This document shows, one piece after another, positions 5,904 through 7,155 of a stretch of 7,155 nt of DNA. Numbering within the stretch: the stretch's first letter is position 1; every line of letters begins with the position of its first letter. The DNA comes from Lachnospiraceae bacterium (GTDB lineage: Bacteria; Bacillota; Clostridia; Lachnospirales; Lachnospiraceae). A model generated the notes under the pieces. That model saw only the letters and a list, made by a program, of their open reading frames with translations, was not told the DNA's origin and did not search any database. Location: NCBI GenBank assembly GCA_017476305.1, contig JAFVAA010000903.1, positions 1 through 7,155 on the forward strand, in the 5' to 3' direction. The position numbers and the translations under genes were made by a program.

Positions 5904-5907
5904 AGTG

Positions 5908-5916
5908 CACCTCCTA
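5908..5916 (-). promoter_or_regulatory. Overlapping stop codon and Shine-Dalgarno (TAGGAGGTG), 408-aa protein to PcfB-like gene
   Basis: The TAG stop of the upstream gene (5916-5914) supplies the first bases of the AGGAGGTG site for the start at 5903. This arrangement suits termination-reinitiation coupling. Confidence 0.75.
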
Positions 5917-7140
5917 ATTCATACTGTTTTCCAACACAGCAATCTCAATGATTTCCTTCATCTTCTCAGCTGCTACATTGTTATTGATCAGTTCAACAAT
6001 CTGATTCTCCGTAAGTCCCTTTTCAATCGCAATCTTAATCTGAACAAGCTGTGCCGGAACCAAGTCGCCACTTGCCACAAGTTTGACGATATCTGCTCTG
6101 GATTTATGACGGAATGCAAGTTTTCCAAACATTCCCGCAATACCTCTATCCTTGCTGACTGCTCTCTCCACCTGTACACGCTGGACAATCTGTCCACTGC
6201 TGTCAATTACCGGGACTTTATAATATACTGGAATGCCATAAGGCGTTTGTGTCTGCTGTGCTACTGCAACCGATTCGGCAGGCGGTGTGACATTCTGTTC
6301 TTTTTTCGGTATCTCTTCCGCCTTCCTCTGTTCCTTTGCCAGATCATCCATCTGCTTTTGCATTTTGTCTTTCATGGTTTTCATCTCCTGCTCCATATCC
6401 TCTTTTTCCTTTCTGAGTCTTGCGACCGCCGAATTTGCTTTCTGAATATCCTCCTGCTGCTTCAAGAGAAGCTCATCCTTCTCCGCAATCTCTTTTTCCA
6501 TACTTCTTATAACCGATGCATCCTCTTTTGCCTCTTCGAAAGTCTTGAGTTTTTCGCTTAATTCCTTGTAGTTATTTTCCTGTTCACTAAGCTTGTTTGA
6601 CGCAGCTTGCAGGTTTTCTACTATGATTTTCAGATACTCCGGCATAGGAGAATCAGCTTCTTTGCTCTCCTCTTTCGTTTTCTGTTCCTCACCCAAGTTC
6701 TCTTCTTTGTTGTCTGCTTCAACAGTCTGCGCACCATTGTTTCCAGATTGTTTTTTCTCACGATATGAAGCAAACATTTTTTCCATCTGATGCCCCTTGC
6801 CATCCGACTTCTCAATAATCTCTTTTACAACATCAAGCGGAATACCTGCTTCTATATTTTCATAGACAGTCTCCATTTGTGCGGTATCCAGATCCTTCTG
6901 ACACACCAGTTCTAATGCCTCCGGACTATATCCTTTCCTTAAGCAATTTGAACACACTACCATTTGCCTAAGGGTATAATTTTTATCTGTATACAATCGG
7001 ATCTCTTCCCTAGTCAGCCCACGTTTCAAATCGTCTCTTGCCAACTGATACACTTCTTCCGGATGTTTTCCCCTTCTTCGCATGGACTCAATGCAACTTT
7101 CAATATCCGCATCTGATAAAGGGATTCTGTTTTGTTCCAT
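5914..7140 (-). CDS. Conjugation-operon protein of unknown function with 29-residue helical repeats and a central coiled coil
   Basis: A 408-residue soluble protein; I do not recognise a named family. I start it at the ATG at 7140 because GGAGG at 7146-7150 sits 5 bases upstream. A TTG four codons earlier (7152) overlaps that Shine-Dalgarno and is an unlikely start. Residues about 10-125 are helical with a repeat: Met at 60 and 89, then Met119, each of the first two followed by Gly ten residues later. Residues about 130-165 are Glu/Lys-rich and probably disordered. Residues about 170-278 are heptad-like, rich in Glu, Lys, Gln and Leu, and predict a long coiled coil. A Pro/Gln linker follows, then a C-terminal domain (about 300-408) ending in another repeat (GLTENQI). 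No signal peptide or membrane segment is visible. It is the first gene in view, and its TAG stop overlaps the ribosome binding site of the PcfB-like gene, so it is probably translated with the substrate-recruitment genes. A scaffold or adaptor role is inference. Confidence 0.85.
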   Translation of the reverse strand: MEQNRIPLSDADIESCIESMRRRGKHPEEVYQLARDDLKRGLTREEIRLYTDKNYTLRQMVVCSNCLRKGYSPEALELVCQKDLDTAQMETVYENIEAGIPLDVVKEIIEKSDGKGHQMEKMFASYREKKQSGNNGAQTVEADNKEENLGEEQKTKEESKEADSPMPEYLKIIVENLQAASNKLSEQENNYKELSEKLKTFEEAKEDASVIRSMEKEIAEKDELLLKQQEDIQKANSAVARLRKEKEDMEQEMKTMKDKMQKQMDDLAKEQRKAEEIPKKEQNVTPPAESVAVAQQTQTPYGIPVYYKVPVIDSSGQIVQRVQVERAVSKDRGIAGMFGKLAFRHKSRADIVKLVASGDLVPAQLVQIKIAIEKGLTENQIVELINNNVAAEKMKEIIEIAVLENSMN

Positions 7141-7145
7141 AATTA

Positions 7146-7150
7146 CCTCC
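7146..7150 (-). promoter_or_regulatory. Shine-Dalgarno that fixes the start of the 408-aa protein
   Basis: GGAGG on the minus strand lies 5 bases ahead of the ATG at 7140-7138. The alternative in-frame TTG at 7152 shares a base with this site and has no upstream site of its own in the window, so the ATG is preferred. Confidence 0.75.
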
Positions 7151-7155
7151 AATCT

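Noticed and set aside
5905..6561. A long open frame on the plus strand (218 codons, Leu/Phe/Ser-rich) opposite the 408-aa gene.
   Set aside because: It is antisense to a Lys/Glu/Gln-rich coiled coil, which produces Leu/Phe/Ser-rich complement without stops. There is no ribosome binding site, and the minus-strand gene is well supported.
6880..6965. A possible zinc-binding Cys cluster (CSNC plus a later Cys) in the 408-aa protein.
   Set aside because: The Cys residues sit within predicted repeat helices, and there is no second CxxC or His pair to complete a site.
7152..7152. TTG start for the 408-aa protein, giving 412 residues.
   Set aside because: The TTG overlaps the Shine-Dalgarno of the ATG four codons downstream, which is ideally spaced.
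1..7155. Search by eye for CRISPR repeats, insertion-sequence ends, tRNA genes, defence or toxin-antitoxin genes.
   Set aside because: None seen. Nearly all sequence is accounted for by one transfer operon and two short leaders.

Overview
The window is a block of a conjugation (type IV secretion) operon from an integrative and conjugative element or related mobile element of a Clostridia-type Firmicute. The evidence is moderate-to-low G+C, strong AGGAGG ribosome binding sites, and a set of genes (PcfB-family, VirD4-like, Maff2/VirB2-like, TrbL/VirB6-like, DUF4313, PrgI/VirB3-like) whose content and order match Tn1549/CTn-type elements of gut Lachnospiraceae and Clostridioides. The host assignment is inference; no species marker is present. 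Every gene lies on the minus strand, so the operon reads from high to low coordinates.

Region by region, in transcription order: (1) 7140-5914, a 408-residue protein of unknown function with helical repeats at both ends and a long coiled coil in the middle. (2) 5903-4770, a long PcfB-family (DUF3801) protein, a predicted partner of the coupling ATPase. (3) 4757-2574, the VirD4-like coupling ATPase, with Arg in place of the usual Walker A Lys. (4) 2573-2396, a 178-base gap with three consecutive hairpins, two followed by T-runs. (5) 2347-2042, a small secreted or membrane protein with a signal peptide and two hydrophobic helices, a pilin-like VirB2 candidate. (6) 1987-1145, a polytopic TrbL/VirB6-like channel protein. 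(7) 1135-734, a small acidic DUF4313 protein. (8) 722-219, a PrgI-family (VirB3-like) membrane protein with an extra C-terminal membrane helix. (9) 218-1, a leader with a G+C-rich structured RNA, a boxA-like motif, a hairpin and a ribosome binding site for a gene that begins just beyond the window edge, expected from synteny to be the VirB4-like ATPase.

Together these genes would provide substrate recruitment (408-aa protein, PcfB-like protein, coupling ATPase) and the inner-membrane core of the channel (VirB2-, VirB6- and VirB3-like proteins). Relaxase, VirB4 and cell-wall hydrolase genes are not in the window. Four gene junctions use the same TAGGAGG string, in which the stop codon overlaps the next gene's Shine-Dalgarno, indicating translational coupling.

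I did not find a defence system, CRISPR array or insertion sequence. The most interesting observations are a 29-residue repeat shared by the unknown 408-aa protein and the coupling ATPase tail, a FtsK-gamma-like winged helix in the PcfB-like protein, and the two structured gaps that split the operon around the pilin-like gene and ahead of the off-window gene.
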